From Candidatus Flexifilum breve (lineage in GTDB: Bacteria > Chloroflexota > Anaerolineae > Aggregatilineales > Phototrophicaceae), in NCBI GenBank assembly GCA_016717205.1, contig JADKGC010000006.1:310001-374000 (forward strand): a stretch of 64,000 bases of DNA, in the 5' to 3' direction. Positions 40,077-48,775 of the stretch are shown one piece after another. The notes below the pieces were generated by a model. It was given only the letters and a program-made list of their open reading frames with translations. It ran no database searches and was not told where the DNA came from. The translations under genes were made by a program, and so were the position numbers. The stretch's first letter is position 1. Every line of letters starts with the position of its first letter.

Positions 40077-41846
40077 CTAGATCATCGTGTACATGCCCGC
40101 GTACGCGCCGTTCTTGGCCAGCAACTCTAAATGCGAACCCTGTTCGATGATGCGCCCGTGATCCATCACGACGATCAGATCCGAATTGACAATCGTGCTC
40201 AAACGGTGCGCGATCACAAAGCTGGTGCGGCCTTCCAGCAGGCGGGCGAGCGCAGTCTGGATCAGTTTTTCCGTCTGCGTGTCGATGTTGCTGGTCGCCT
40301 CGTCGAGTATCAGGATGCGCGGGTCGGCGAGCAGGGCGCGCGCGAAGGCCAGCAGTTGTTTTTGCCCTTGCGAGAGCAGCGATCCGCCCTCGCGGACTTC
40401 GGTGTGATAACCCTTTTCCAGCGCGCTGATGAAATCGTGCGCGCCGACGGCTTGCGCCGCTTCGATGACTTCCTCATCGGTGGCGTTAAGCCGCCCATAG
40501 CGGATGTTGTCCATCACCGTGCCAGAGAACAGATACGTTTCCTGCAGCACCACACCCATTTGACTGCGCAGGCTGGTCTGCGCTACGTTGCGCACGTACA
40601 CGCCGTCGATCTTGACCGTGCCATCGACTACATCGTGGAAACGCATGATCAGCTTGATCATGGTCGACTTGCCCGCGCCGGTATGCCCGACCAGCGCGAC
40701 GGTCGTCCCGGCGGGCACGTCGAGCGAGACATCGTGCAGGACGGGAGCGTCTTCGTCTTCGGTGTCATAGCGGAAGTTGACATGGTCGAACTGCACCGCG
40801 CCGGTGATGCGCGGCAGTGTGTCCGCGCCCGGTTGATCACTGATTTCGATAGGGCGGTCGAGCAGGTGGAACAGCTTGTCGCCCGCCGCCATCACCGATT
40901 GGAACAGGTTGTAACGCTGCGCCAACTGGCGGATCGGCTGGAAGAACTGGTCGATGTAGAGCACAAAGGTCAGCAGCGTGAAGATTGAAAGCTGCTGCTG
41001 CAAGACGAGCGTACCGCCGACATAAATCATCAGCCCGGTGGCCACGCCGCCGATGAGTTCGATGCTGGGGAAGAACAACGAGGCGACCAGGGTCGCGCGC
41101 AGGTTGGCCGCGCGGTTGCGCTCGTTGAACGTCGTGTTGAAGCGACCGAGGTTGTGCGCCTGCCGGTTGAACGCCTGCGTCACGCGTACGCCGTTGAAGG
41201 CTTCGGCGAGTTCCGCATTCAGCTTGGAGTTCGTTTCCACCACTCGTAAATAGGTGGTGCGGGCATACACGCGCCACACGTTGGCGACGAACGCTAGCAC
41301 GACCAGCACCGCGAAGGCGACGAATGTCAGCGGCAGGTTGATCAACAACATGGTGATAACCACGCCGATCAGCGAGAGCAGGTCGCGGAAGGTGCCGACG
41401 ACCGCCCAGGTGATCGCTTCGCGCAGGGTGTTCACGTCGTTGATGATGCGGGCAATCAGGCGCCCCGTTTCGTACTTGGCGAAAAACGAGATCGACAGAT
41501 GCTGGATGTGGCTGAACAGGTCATCGCGCAAATCCTGAATCGCGCGCTGCCCGGCCTGTGCCATGAGCGTGATTTGGATGCGGAAGGCAAGCGCGCCGAT
41601 CCCTTGCGTCGCCAGATATCCGAATACGCCGAGGCCGACGACGCTCAGGTTCTGGGTGTGCACCCCCTGATCGACCGCCCACCCGATGATCGGCGGGCCG
41701 ACGACGTTCGCGACCGCGCTGATCAGTGAGGCGAACAGCGCCCAGTAGATGCGCGTCTTGTTCGGCGTCAGGTAGTGCGCCAGACGTTTGGTGGTTTGCC
41801 AGTCAAAATCGAGACGATCTTTTTCGTCGGTGGTAATGGCCGTCAT
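40077..41846 (-). CDS. ABC exporter, fused membrane and ATPase domains (second of pair)
   Basis: A 589-residue half-transporter. Six transmembrane helices (about 30-330) precede an ATPase domain (about 350-585) with VGHTGAGKSTMI, LLSQGQKQLLAFARAL, ILILDEATSNID and AHRLSTI. In the signature the usual LSGGQ is LSQGQ, a common variant in heterodimeric exporters. It begins two bases after the upstream half-transporter, and together they probably form a heterodimeric multidrug or lipid exporter. Confidence 0.88.
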   Translation of the reverse strand: MTAITTDEKDRLDFDWQTTKRLAHYLTPNKTRIYWALFASLISAVANVVGPPIIGWAVDQGVHTQNLSVVGLGVFGYLATQGIGALAFRIQITLMAQAGQRAIQDLRDDLFSHIQHLSISFFAKYETGRLIARIINDVNTLREAITWAVVGTFRDLLSLIGVVITMLLINLPLTFVAFAVLVVLAFVANVWRVYARTTYLRVVETNSKLNAELAEAFNGVRVTQAFNRQAHNLGRFNTTFNERNRAANLRATLVASLFFPSIELIGGVATGLMIYVGGTLVLQQQLSIFTLLTFVLYIDQFFQPIRQLAQRYNLFQSVMAAGDKLFHLLDRPIEISDQPGADTLPRITGAVQFDHVNFRYDTEDEDAPVLHDVSLDVPAGTTVALVGHTGAGKSTMIKLIMRFHDVVDGTVKIDGVYVRNVAQTSLRSQMGVVLQETYLFSGTVMDNIRYGRLNATDEEVIEAAQAVGAHDFISALEKGYHTEVREGGSLLSQGQKQLLAFARALLADPRILILDEATSNIDTQTEKLIQTALARLLEGRTSFVIAHRLSTIVNSDLIVVMDHGRIIEQGSHLELLAKNGAYAGMYTMI

Positions 41847-41848
41847 CG

Positions 41849-43705
41849 TCAGTCTCCCGTCGCTTCGTCGGCAATGGCGCGGCGGTACTCATCCGTCGAC
41901 CGCTTATCAATTTCAATCGGAACGCGCAGTTTGCTGAAGTCGGCCAGCTCCTGCCGCACCCGTTCCTGATCCGCCAACTGCAGGCGGTAGATTTCGGCGT
42001 AATGCCCGTTGATCGCCAGTAGTTCGTCGTGCTTGCCCCGTTCAATGATCGCGCCATCCTTGAGCACAAGGATCTGATTGGCTTTCTGCACGCTGCTGAT
42101 GCGCTGCGCGATGATAAACGTGGTGCGCCCCTGCATGATCGTTTCCAGCGCCTGCTGAATGTGGCGCTCGGTGCGCGTATCCACACTGCTGGTTGAGTCG
42201 TCGAGGATGAGAATGCGCGGGTTGATGAGCAGGGCGCGCGCGATGGCCACCCGCTGCTTTTGCCCGCCAGAGAGTGTCACGCCGCGTTCCCCGATCAGCG
42301 TGTCATAGCCTTCGGGAAATTCGCTGATGAACGGGTGGACATTGGCCGCCTTCGCCGCCGCGATGATCTGCTCATTGGTGGCATCCGGGTTGCCGTAGGC
42401 GATGTTCTCGCGCACGGTGGCCGAAAACAGCAGTGACTGCTGTAGGACGAAACCGATGTGTTGGCGCAAGTCGCTGAGCGGCATATCGCGTACGTCCACA
42501 CCGTCAATGCTCACACAGCCGTCGGAGACATCATAGAAGCGCGGGATGAGGTTGACGAGCGTCGACTTGCCTGAGCCTGTCTGCCCGATCAAGCCGATGA
42601 TTTCGCCGGGACGCGCTTCGAGATCGATGCTGCGCAGCGTTGGCTTGGTCGCGCCTTCGTGCGTGAAGCTTACGTTCTTGAACTGCACATGCCCGCGCAA
42701 CTCTGGCATCGGCCTGGCGTTGGAGCGCGTCGTGACCTTCTCTTCAGCATCCATGATTTCAAACACGCGCCGCCCGCTGCTCAAGCCTTGTGTGACCAGC
42801 AGAATCACGAAGCCGAGAAAGCGAATCGGCATGGCGAGCAGCAGCACGTACGCGTTGAAGGCGACGACGATGCCGACCGTCACGCCGCCGAAACCGGTCT
42901 GTTCCATCCAGCCGCCAAAGAACAAGACCAGCGCGGTCGAGAAGGCGATTATGAAAGTGCTTAGGGGGATATAGGTGCCCCATTTGGTGACCAGCTTGAT
43001 CTGGTCGTAGTAAAGTTCCTGATTTTCGCGGGCGAACTTCTGGATCTCGTACTGCTCGCGGGCGAAGGCGCGCACGACTTCCGCGCCGAGCGCCGTCTCT
43101 TGGATGTAATTGCCGAGCGTTTGCAGGCGATCCATGATTTTGCGCCATGCCGGGTCAACGGCGTTGGCGAACCCGCGCGAGAAGAAGGCCAGCGGAATGA
43201 GCGGAATCATCGCCAGCAGTGCCAGCGCCGGGCTGGTCGCCAGCATGATCGCGCCCGCGAACACGATCAGCAGGAGCGTGTTCAGCCCATCGATCAGCCC
43301 GTAGGCGAAGAAGCGCTGCATTTCGGCGACATCGCTGATGGCGCGCGTGATGAGCGTGCCCGTCTGCGAGGTGTCGTGGTAGGTGAACGACTGGTTCTGC
43401 ACCTTGTCGTAGATTTCGTTGCGCAGGTCAAAGGCGATGAAGTGTGACATACGTTCGCCAAAATAGCGGTAGACAAACCCGGCGATACCACGCAGTACGC
43501 CTAAGCCAATCACGAGCCCGCCCGCCGCCAGCATATAGCTGCTGTCGCCGCGGCTGACGCCGATATCGATCACATCGCGGAGCAGGGTGGGGATGGCAAT
43601 CGACAGGGCGGTGCTGCTCAATACCCCGATGAGCGCGATGATGGCCCAGCCCCAATACGGGCGCAGATAACGCAGCATGCGCCTCAAAACGGTCAAACTA
43701 CTCAA
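41849..43705 (-). CDS. ABC exporter, fused membrane and ATPase domains (first of pair)
   Basis: A 618-residue half-transporter. Six transmembrane helices are followed by an ATPase with GQTGSGKSTLVNLIPRF, VTLSGGQKQRVAIARAL and ILILDDSTSSVDT. The Walker B aspartate is followed by Asp rather than Glu (LDDSTS), which suggests a degenerate catalytic site, as in the non-canonical half of heterodimeric exporters. The start is a TTG with GAGGAG seven bases upstream. Substrate unknown. Confidence 0.87.
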   Translation of the reverse strand: MSSLTVLRRMLRYLRPYWGWAIIALIGVLSSTALSIAIPTLLRDVIDIGVSRGDSSYMLAAGGLVIGLGVLRGIAGFVYRYFGERMSHFIAFDLRNEIYDKVQNQSFTYHDTSQTGTLITRAISDVAEMQRFFAYGLIDGLNTLLLIVFAGAIMLATSPALALLAMIPLIPLAFFSRGFANAVDPAWRKIMDRLQTLGNYIQETALGAEVVRAFAREQYEIQKFARENQELYYDQIKLVTKWGTYIPLSTFIIAFSTALVLFFGGWMEQTGFGGVTVGIVVAFNAYVLLLAMPIRFLGFVILLVTQGLSSGRRVFEIMDAEEKVTTRSNARPMPELRGHVQFKNVSFTHEGATKPTLRSIDLEARPGEIIGLIGQTGSGKSTLVNLIPRFYDVSDGCVSIDGVDVRDMPLSDLRQHIGFVLQQSLLFSATVRENIAYGNPDATNEQIIAAAKAANVHPFISEFPEGYDTLIGERGVTLSGGQKQRVAIARALLINPRILILDDSTSSVDTRTERHIQQALETIMQGRTTFIIAQRISSVQKANQILVLKDGAIIERGKHDELLAINGHYAEIYRLQLADQERVRQELADFSKLRVPIEIDKRSTDEYRRAIADEATGD

Positions 43706-43855
43706 AACAGAACTCCTCGTCGGACAAACATCAGCAGCTTAAGATAATCCCGTTGCTAATGGAAGATTGAATCCAATCCGGCCTGATTGGTCTTAAGTTG
43801 GAGGACAGATTGCTGCGGAACAGGTATCATAATTAGAGCACAGAGGGGTATGGGA

Positions 43856-45229
43856 ATGGCTGAATACTTACGGCGTATGCCGCTGTTTGCCGCATTCAGT
43901 GACGAACAGCTTGGCGATCTGCAAAGTCAGGGCAAAGTGATCGATGCTGAGCCGGGCGACTACCTGTTTCATGAAGGGGACGCGGCCAAGGGGCTCTTCC
44001 TCGTGCTGCAAGGTGGGCTGGAGATCCTCAAGAAGTCGGGTGCGCAGGATGTGCTGATCGCACATATCCCGATCGGTGAATTTGTCGGCGAAATGTCGCT
44101 GCTCACCGGGCAGCCCCACAGTGCGGCGGCGCGCGTCAGCCAGAAGAGCCAGCTTCTGCAATTTGATCCGAGCCTCTTCAGTTCGGCGCGCAGTTCGCCG
44201 ATTGTGCGCCTGCTGCTCACGACGATGGCGCGGCGCATGCGCAATACCGAAGCGGCCATCCGCAAGCACGAACGGCTGTCCTCGCTTGGCAAATTAGCCT
44301 CGGGTTTGGCGTCCGAACTTGGCGGACCTGCCTCCGCCAGCCTGAACGCCGCGCGCTACCTGCCTAAGGCCCTCGATGTATCACAGGCGTTGTCGATGCG
44401 GATTGGTCACATGGACTTAGAACCGCCGCAGATCAGCTATTTGAACACGCTTCAGCGCCAGCTGATCACCCGGACTCCCGTGCCGCTCTCGCCGGAGATG
44501 CGCGCCGAATGCGAACAGCAGTTGGCGGTGTGGTTCGACGAGCACGAGGGCGGCGATGTCAAGAGCGCGGTCTCGGAGTTCGTCGCCGCCGGGTTGGACG
44601 TCGCCAAAATGGACGAGGTATTGGCGCAGGTGGGTATGAGCCGGATGTCGGCGGTGCTGCACTGGCTCGACGCCATGGTGAATGTGGTGACGCTCTCCCG
44701 CTCGCTCATCAGCTCGTCGGCGCGCATCTCTGAACTGATCAACTCGGTCAAGGCGTACACTTACATGGATCAGTCGCCCATGCAGGAAATTGACATTCAC
44801 GAGGGCTTGGAAAACACGCTGATCATGCTGCGCCACCGCCTCGCCGAGACGCAGATTGTGCGCGAGTATGACCGGCATCTGCCACGCATCGTCGTGCGCG
44901 GCAGCGAGATTAACCAGGTGTGGACGCACCTCATCGACAACGCGATCACAGCGATGAATGCCTGCGGCCTGCTGACGCTCCGTACGTCGCGCGAAGACGA
45001 ATGGCTGGTGGTCGAAATTGCGGATAACGGCTGCGGTATTCCGCGCGCCATGCAGGATCAACTGTTCCAGCCGATGTTCGCCAACCAGACCAGCGACCCC
45101 ACGAAGGGGCTCGGGCTGGAAACCGTACAGCGCATCGTCGTCGAGCGGCATCGCGGCCAAGTGCGCTTTGCCTCAATCCCCGGCGACACACGCTTTCAGG
45201 TGTATCTGCCGCTCAAAGCGACTCGCTAG
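43856..45229 (+). CDS. Cyclic-nucleotide-binding protein with a His-less kinase-like domain
   Basis: A 457-residue soluble protein. Residues about 5-125 are a cNMP-binding domain (LFHEGDAAKGLFLVLQGGLE and GEFVGEMSLLTGQPHSAAAR). A helical region follows that aligns with the HisKA dimerisation helix, but where family members read AHELNNP this protein reads ASELGGP, with Ser153 in place of the phospho-acceptor His. The C-terminal HATPase_c domain (about 335-455) keeps its N box (HLIDNAITAMN), G1 (ADNGCGIP) and G2 (KGLGLETVQRI). So ATP binding is likely but autophosphorylation by the usual route is not. The ATG at 43856 is eight bases from AGAGGGG. Confidence 0.82.
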   Translation: MAEYLRRMPLFAAFSDEQLGDLQSQGKVIDAEPGDYLFHEGDAAKGLFLVLQGGLEILKKSGAQDVLIAHIPIGEFVGEMSLLTGQPHSAAARVSQKSQLLQFDPSLFSSARSSPIVRLLLTTMARRMRNTEAAIRKHERLSSLGKLASGLASELGGPASASLNAARYLPKALDVSQALSMRIGHMDLEPPQISYLNTLQRQLITRTPVPLSPEMRAECEQQLAVWFDEHEGGDVKSAVSEFVAAGLDVAKMDEVLAQVGMSRMSAVLHWLDAMVNVVTLSRSLISSSARISELINSVKAYTYMDQSPMQEIDIHEGLENTLIMLRHRLAETQIVREYDRHLPRIVVRGSEINQVWTHLIDNAITAMNACGLLTLRTSREDEWLVVEIADNGCGIPRAMQDQLFQPMFANQTSDPTKGLGLETVQRIVVERHRGQVRFASIPGDTRFQVYLPLKATR

Positions 45230-47475
45230 AACAGGTGCCGCGCGGTGGCGCGGCGAAAGTGAGCGCGATAAGCGGCAGCTTCCGTGAGCAAGCGCGTCAT
45301 CCGCTCGGTCTGCGCTGGATCGGCGGTGCCATTCTGCCGACTACCGCCGAGCGTGACCTCGTCACCGGACTTCTCCGTGATTGAGACCACACCCATTGAC
45401 TCCACCCATTCGAGCGCGGCGCGGATGGTCGCTTCGCGGTGCGCCATGAGCGCGGCGAAGGTCGGAACATGCACCACGCCGGCTTTCGCCGTGAGCGCGT
45501 GCTTGACCAAGCCGAGGAAGCGACGTAAAAACTTCTCTTGATCGTCAAGTTCAGGATCGTGATCCATTAGGTAGATCACTTGCGGCTCGACGATTTTGAC
45601 GGCTGCCGCCAGCACTTCAGGACTCGGCGGGATCGTCCACACCGCCAAGGCTGATCCGCGTCCCAACTTGAGGCGCGAAAATTCCGGCTCACCTAACACT
45701 TGCAGATCCGCGTGTTCGGCGCGGAGTTGATCCAATGTGATCGCACGATCACCGCGGTGATCCACGATCTGGAAGGGTAGACCCGCGACTTCGACCGCGC
45801 CTTCGGTCAGGCGCCAGTCAATCCACTCGATTTGCAGTTGGCGTTCACCTTTGTAATCGGTCATGCGCGGCACAAACGCCACGTCGAAGCGACCGACGGG
45901 GAGGGGCTGCCCACCACCATTCCACCAGATCAGCCGTGCCGCAGTGCCCGCGCGATCTTCAACCGTCAGGCGCAGATGATCGCCCCCACGTCCGATGGAC
46001 GTCTGGCCCTTGAGCGCGAGATCGCGCACGGCGAAGGTCGGCGCGGGGTTGCCAGCGCCGAACGGGGCAAGACGTTCGACCGCCGCCACAAACTCCGGCG
46101 TGATCTGTTCCAGCGGTACATAGCCCTCAATGGTCAGCGTCGGCACGGTGGCCACCTGACCGAGCGTTTTGTTCACGGTGCGGGACAGCGCCCGCCGCAG
46201 GTCGGGGATGCGTTCCGGGTCGAGACTCAACCCGGCTGCCATCGTGTGCCCGCCGAACGTCAGCAGCAGATCGCGGTGTTCTGTCAGCGCCTCGGTGATG
46301 TCAATGCCGGCCACGGAGCGCGCTGAACCGCGCGCAGGCTGACCCGGCGGGGTGGTCAGCAGAATTACCGGGCGGTTGTAGTCCTCAGCCAGCCGATTCG
46401 CTACGATGCCGATAATGCCGCCCGTCCACCGCGGGTGACTCAGCACGAGCACGCTGGAATCCAGCAGCGACCGATCGCGCTCAAGCTGGGCCTGGGCCGC
46501 GCCGTAGATCTGCTCCACTTGCAGTTTGCGTTCGGCGTTGTAGCCTTCGATTTGCACGGCCAGCGTGCGCGCGAGTTCGGTATCCGTCGTCGTCAGGAAG
46601 TCGACGGCGAGATTCGCATCGCCCAGCCGACCGAGCGCATTGAGACGCGGCGCAATCGCAAACCCGATCTGCTCCTCGGTGAGGCGTCCCGCTTCCAACT
46701 TGGCCTGCTCGAACAACAGGCGCAGGCCAAGACGTTCGGTATGGCGCAGCTGCTCCAATCCGCGCTGGAGCAGGTAGCGCGCATCGTTGACCAGGAGCGC
46801 GACATCAGCCACCAGTCCGAGCGCGACCAGATCGAGCAGATCGCGGCGTTCGTCGCCCGCCAGTGCGCGGATCAGTTGGTAGGCTGTGCCCACGCCGGGC
46901 AGCGTATGTAAGCGGTGATCAGCGGGCAGGCGCTGCGGGTTAATGGCGGCAAAGGCGCGCGGCAGTTCGGGCGGCAAATGGTGATGGTCGGTGATGATCA
47001 CGTCGACACCACGGCTTTGCGCATAGTCAACAGCTTCATGAGCGGAGATGCCCGTGTCGCAGGTGATGATCAACGTAACGCCCACGTCGAGCAACTGCGT
47101 CAGACTTGGGATGTGCACGCCGTGACCTTCGCTCTGGCGCGAAGGGATGTAAGCGATCACATCGGCATGCAGGCCGCGCAGGGCGGAAACGAGCAGCGCC
47201 GTCGACGTTTGGCCGTCGACATCAAAATCACCCCAGACGGCGATCTTCTCTTGACGGTTGATGGCCGTATACAGCCGTTCAACCGCGCGTTCCATGTCCG
47301 GCAGGTCGAACGGCGAGGCCGGACGGTAGCGGTCGGGGTCGAGATACTCGCGCGCAGCGCCGGTAGTTTCCATGCCCCGCCGAACAAGCAGCTCGCCGAT
47401 GATCGGCGGATGGCCGACCAACTGCGCCAGCTCGTCGGGCACGGTGACAGGCGCGGGCTCCAGCCAGGTTTTCAT
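45226..47475 (-). CDS. recJ: Single-stranded-DNA-specific exonuclease RecJ
   Basis: A 749-residue 5'-3' exonuclease used in recombination and mismatch repair. The DHH phosphoesterase motifs are present: GDFDVDGQTSTALL (Asp83, Asp85, Asp87), CDTGISAHEAVDYA, the DHH motif in IITDHHHLPPEL, and the DHHA1 motif FGGHTMAAGLSLDPE. A C-terminal extension of about 180 residues follows the OB domain. It overlaps the NUDIX gene by ATGA and closes a five-gene repair operon. Its stop shares the bases CTAG (45226-45229) with that of the convergent cNMP gene. Confidence 0.92.
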   Translation of the reverse strand: MKTWLEPAPVTVPDELAQLVGHPPIIGELLVRRGMETTGAAREYLDPDRYRPASPFDLPDMERAVERLYTAINRQEKIAVWGDFDVDGQTSTALLVSALRGLHADVIAYIPSRQSEGHGVHIPSLTQLLDVGVTLIITCDTGISAHEAVDYAQSRGVDVIITDHHHLPPELPRAFAAINPQRLPADHRLHTLPGVGTAYQLIRALAGDERRDLLDLVALGLVADVALLVNDARYLLQRGLEQLRHTERLGLRLLFEQAKLEAGRLTEEQIGFAIAPRLNALGRLGDANLAVDFLTTTDTELARTLAVQIEGYNAERKLQVEQIYGAAQAQLERDRSLLDSSVLVLSHPRWTGGIIGIVANRLAEDYNRPVILLTTPPGQPARGSARSVAGIDITEALTEHRDLLLTFGGHTMAAGLSLDPERIPDLRRALSRTVNKTLGQVATVPTLTIEGYVPLEQITPEFVAAVERLAPFGAGNPAPTFAVRDLALKGQTSIGRGGDHLRLTVEDRAGTAARLIWWNGGGQPLPVGRFDVAFVPRMTDYKGERQLQIEWIDWRLTEGAVEVAGLPFQIVDHRGDRAITLDQLRAEHADLQVLGEPEFSRLKLGRGSALAVWTIPPSPEVLAAAVKIVEPQVIYLMDHDPELDDQEKFLRRFLGLVKHALTAKAGVVHVPTFAALMAHREATIRAALEWVESMGVVSITEKSGDEVTLGGSRQNGTADPAQTERMTRLLTEAAAYRAHFRRATARHLF

Positions 47476-47939
47476 CGGATGAACGTCACGCTTTGATCGG
47501 CGAGGGCATCAACGATCCGTTCGCGATGATGTTCCATTAGCGCCAGTTCGGCGATCTCCGCGGGCGCGAAGTAGCCGAATTCGCTGACTTCGTTGTTCAG
47601 CGTGAGTACGCCACCTGTCACCTCGACGGCGAACATCAGTCCGATGATCTGGAAGCGATTGCCGTCCGCGTATTGGATCACGCGGTTGGGCGACGAGTAC
47701 ACGCCGATCAACCGCTCAACGCGCACCTGCAAGCCGGTTTCTTCCCACACTTCGCGGATACACGCTTCTTCGACGGTTTCGCCGGGGTCGACGCCGCCGC
47801 CGGGCAAGCACCACAGCCCGTTATCCGTGCGCCGCGTGAGCAGTATTTCGGTTTTGTTGTCATTCCAGATGAGCGCCGCGCATCCCGTACGTATTTGCGC
47901 GGTCTTGGCGATGCGGTCGCCGTTGATGATGCGGGCCAT
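47472..47939 (-). CDS. NUDIX hydrolase
   Basis: A 155-residue NUDIX-family pyrophosphohydrolase. The complete NUDIX box runs from GGGVDPGETVEEACIREVWE through EETGLQV. The family cleaves nucleoside diphosphates linked to other moieties, including oxidised nucleotides, but the substrate is not predictable here. It is embedded in the repair operon: 8 bp after the PD-(D/E)XK nuclease and overlapping recJ by ATGA, which makes nucleotide-pool sanitation an attractive guess only. Confidence 0.88.
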   Translation of the reverse strand: MARIINGDRIAKTAQIRTGCAALIWNDNKTEILLTRRTDNGLWCLPGGGVDPGETVEEACIREVWEETGLQVRVERLIGVYSSPNRVIQYADGNRFQIIGLMFAVEVTGGVLTLNNEVSEFGYFAPAEIAELALMEHHRERIVDALADQSVTFIR

Positions 47940-47947
47940 GCGGTCTC

Positions 47948-48775
47948 CTAGAACTCAATTTCGGCAATCTGATCGAGGCTGAGGCCGAGAATAGTCGGCG
48001 CGGCCTCCGGTTCATCGTTTACCTGTTCGCGGAAGTCGCCCGCTTTTGCGCCGCGCTGATCGAGCGAGCGGTAGGTGCAGAATTTGCACTTGTTCACGTC
48101 GGGTGTGAGCGGGAAATCAGCGTCGGTTTCACGAGACAAGATGTCGGCGGCCAAGCGTTCCAGATACGCCCCATCCTCGGCTAGTTTCGCTGCGCTGTAG
48201 TCGAAGACGATAGGCTGATCCGGAAACTCAATGAACCAGTACTGCATGCTGATCGTATCCGGCGGGATGCGCAGTTTGCTGTAGAGATGCGCTCCCGCCT
48301 GCGCCAGCACATAGGGATAGACGATGGTCTGCAAACGGTGCGCCAGCGTGTCGCGCTTAGGGTGACGGAGCGCCGTCTTCCAATCGACGATCACGTTGCG
48401 TTCGCCCACGGCGATCAGGTCGTATTTGGCAACCAGTCGATAGCCTGCCAGCGGCACGGACAGCGTGATTTCCGGGTAGCGCGGCTCCGGTAAATCCTTC
48501 AGGCCGCGCGCGCGGAAATTTTCCCACCAGCCGTACACGCGATCATCGTCGATGGTCGCGGCGATGGCGTCCGGCTCAATGCCGAGCACCGCCTGATGCG
48601 CCAGTCGGTGGAACTGATCGCCCTGCTGCATGTGCAGTTCAAAGTCGCGGAGCGGCCCGCTTTGCGGGGCGGGATACTGCAAGTCGAGCACGTAGCGGTA
48701 GTAGAAGCGGCGCGGGCAGTCGACGAAATCCTGCAAATTGCTCTGGCTAAACTGGAAATGGGGGGGCAGTTTCAC
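47948..48775 (-). CDS. Stand-alone PD-(D/E)XK nuclease, RecB/AddB C-terminal-like
   Basis: A 275-residue nuclease of the RecB/Cas4 superfamily. The catalytic core has VAKYDLI (Asp119) and VIVDWKT (Asp131, Lys133). A upstream helix with QGDQFHRLAH matches the conserved His region. Like AddB it carries an N-terminal Cys (Cys20, DFVDCPRRFYYRY) and a C-terminal pair (Cys230, Cys233), but the expected fourth iron-sulphur Cys is Asp239. The GTG start (48773-48775) overlaps the helicase stop as GTGA, with GGAGGAGCG just upstream. The frame is open further upstream only as a shadow of the helicase. It likely works with the two SF1 proteins before it. Confidence 0.82.
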   Translation of the reverse strand: MKLPPHFQFSQSNLQDFVDCPRRFYYRYVLDLQYPAPQSGPLRDFELHMQQGDQFHRLAHQAVLGIEPDAIAATIDDDRVYGWWENFRARGLKDLPEPRYPEITLSVPLAGYRLVAKYDLIAVGERNVIVDWKTALRHPKRDTLAHRLQTIVYPYVLAQAGAHLYSKLRIPPDTISMQYWFIEFPDQPIVFDYSAAKLAEDGAYLERLAADILSRETDADFPLTPDVNKCKFCTYRSLDQRGAKAGDFREQVNDEPEAAPTILGLSLDQIAEIEF

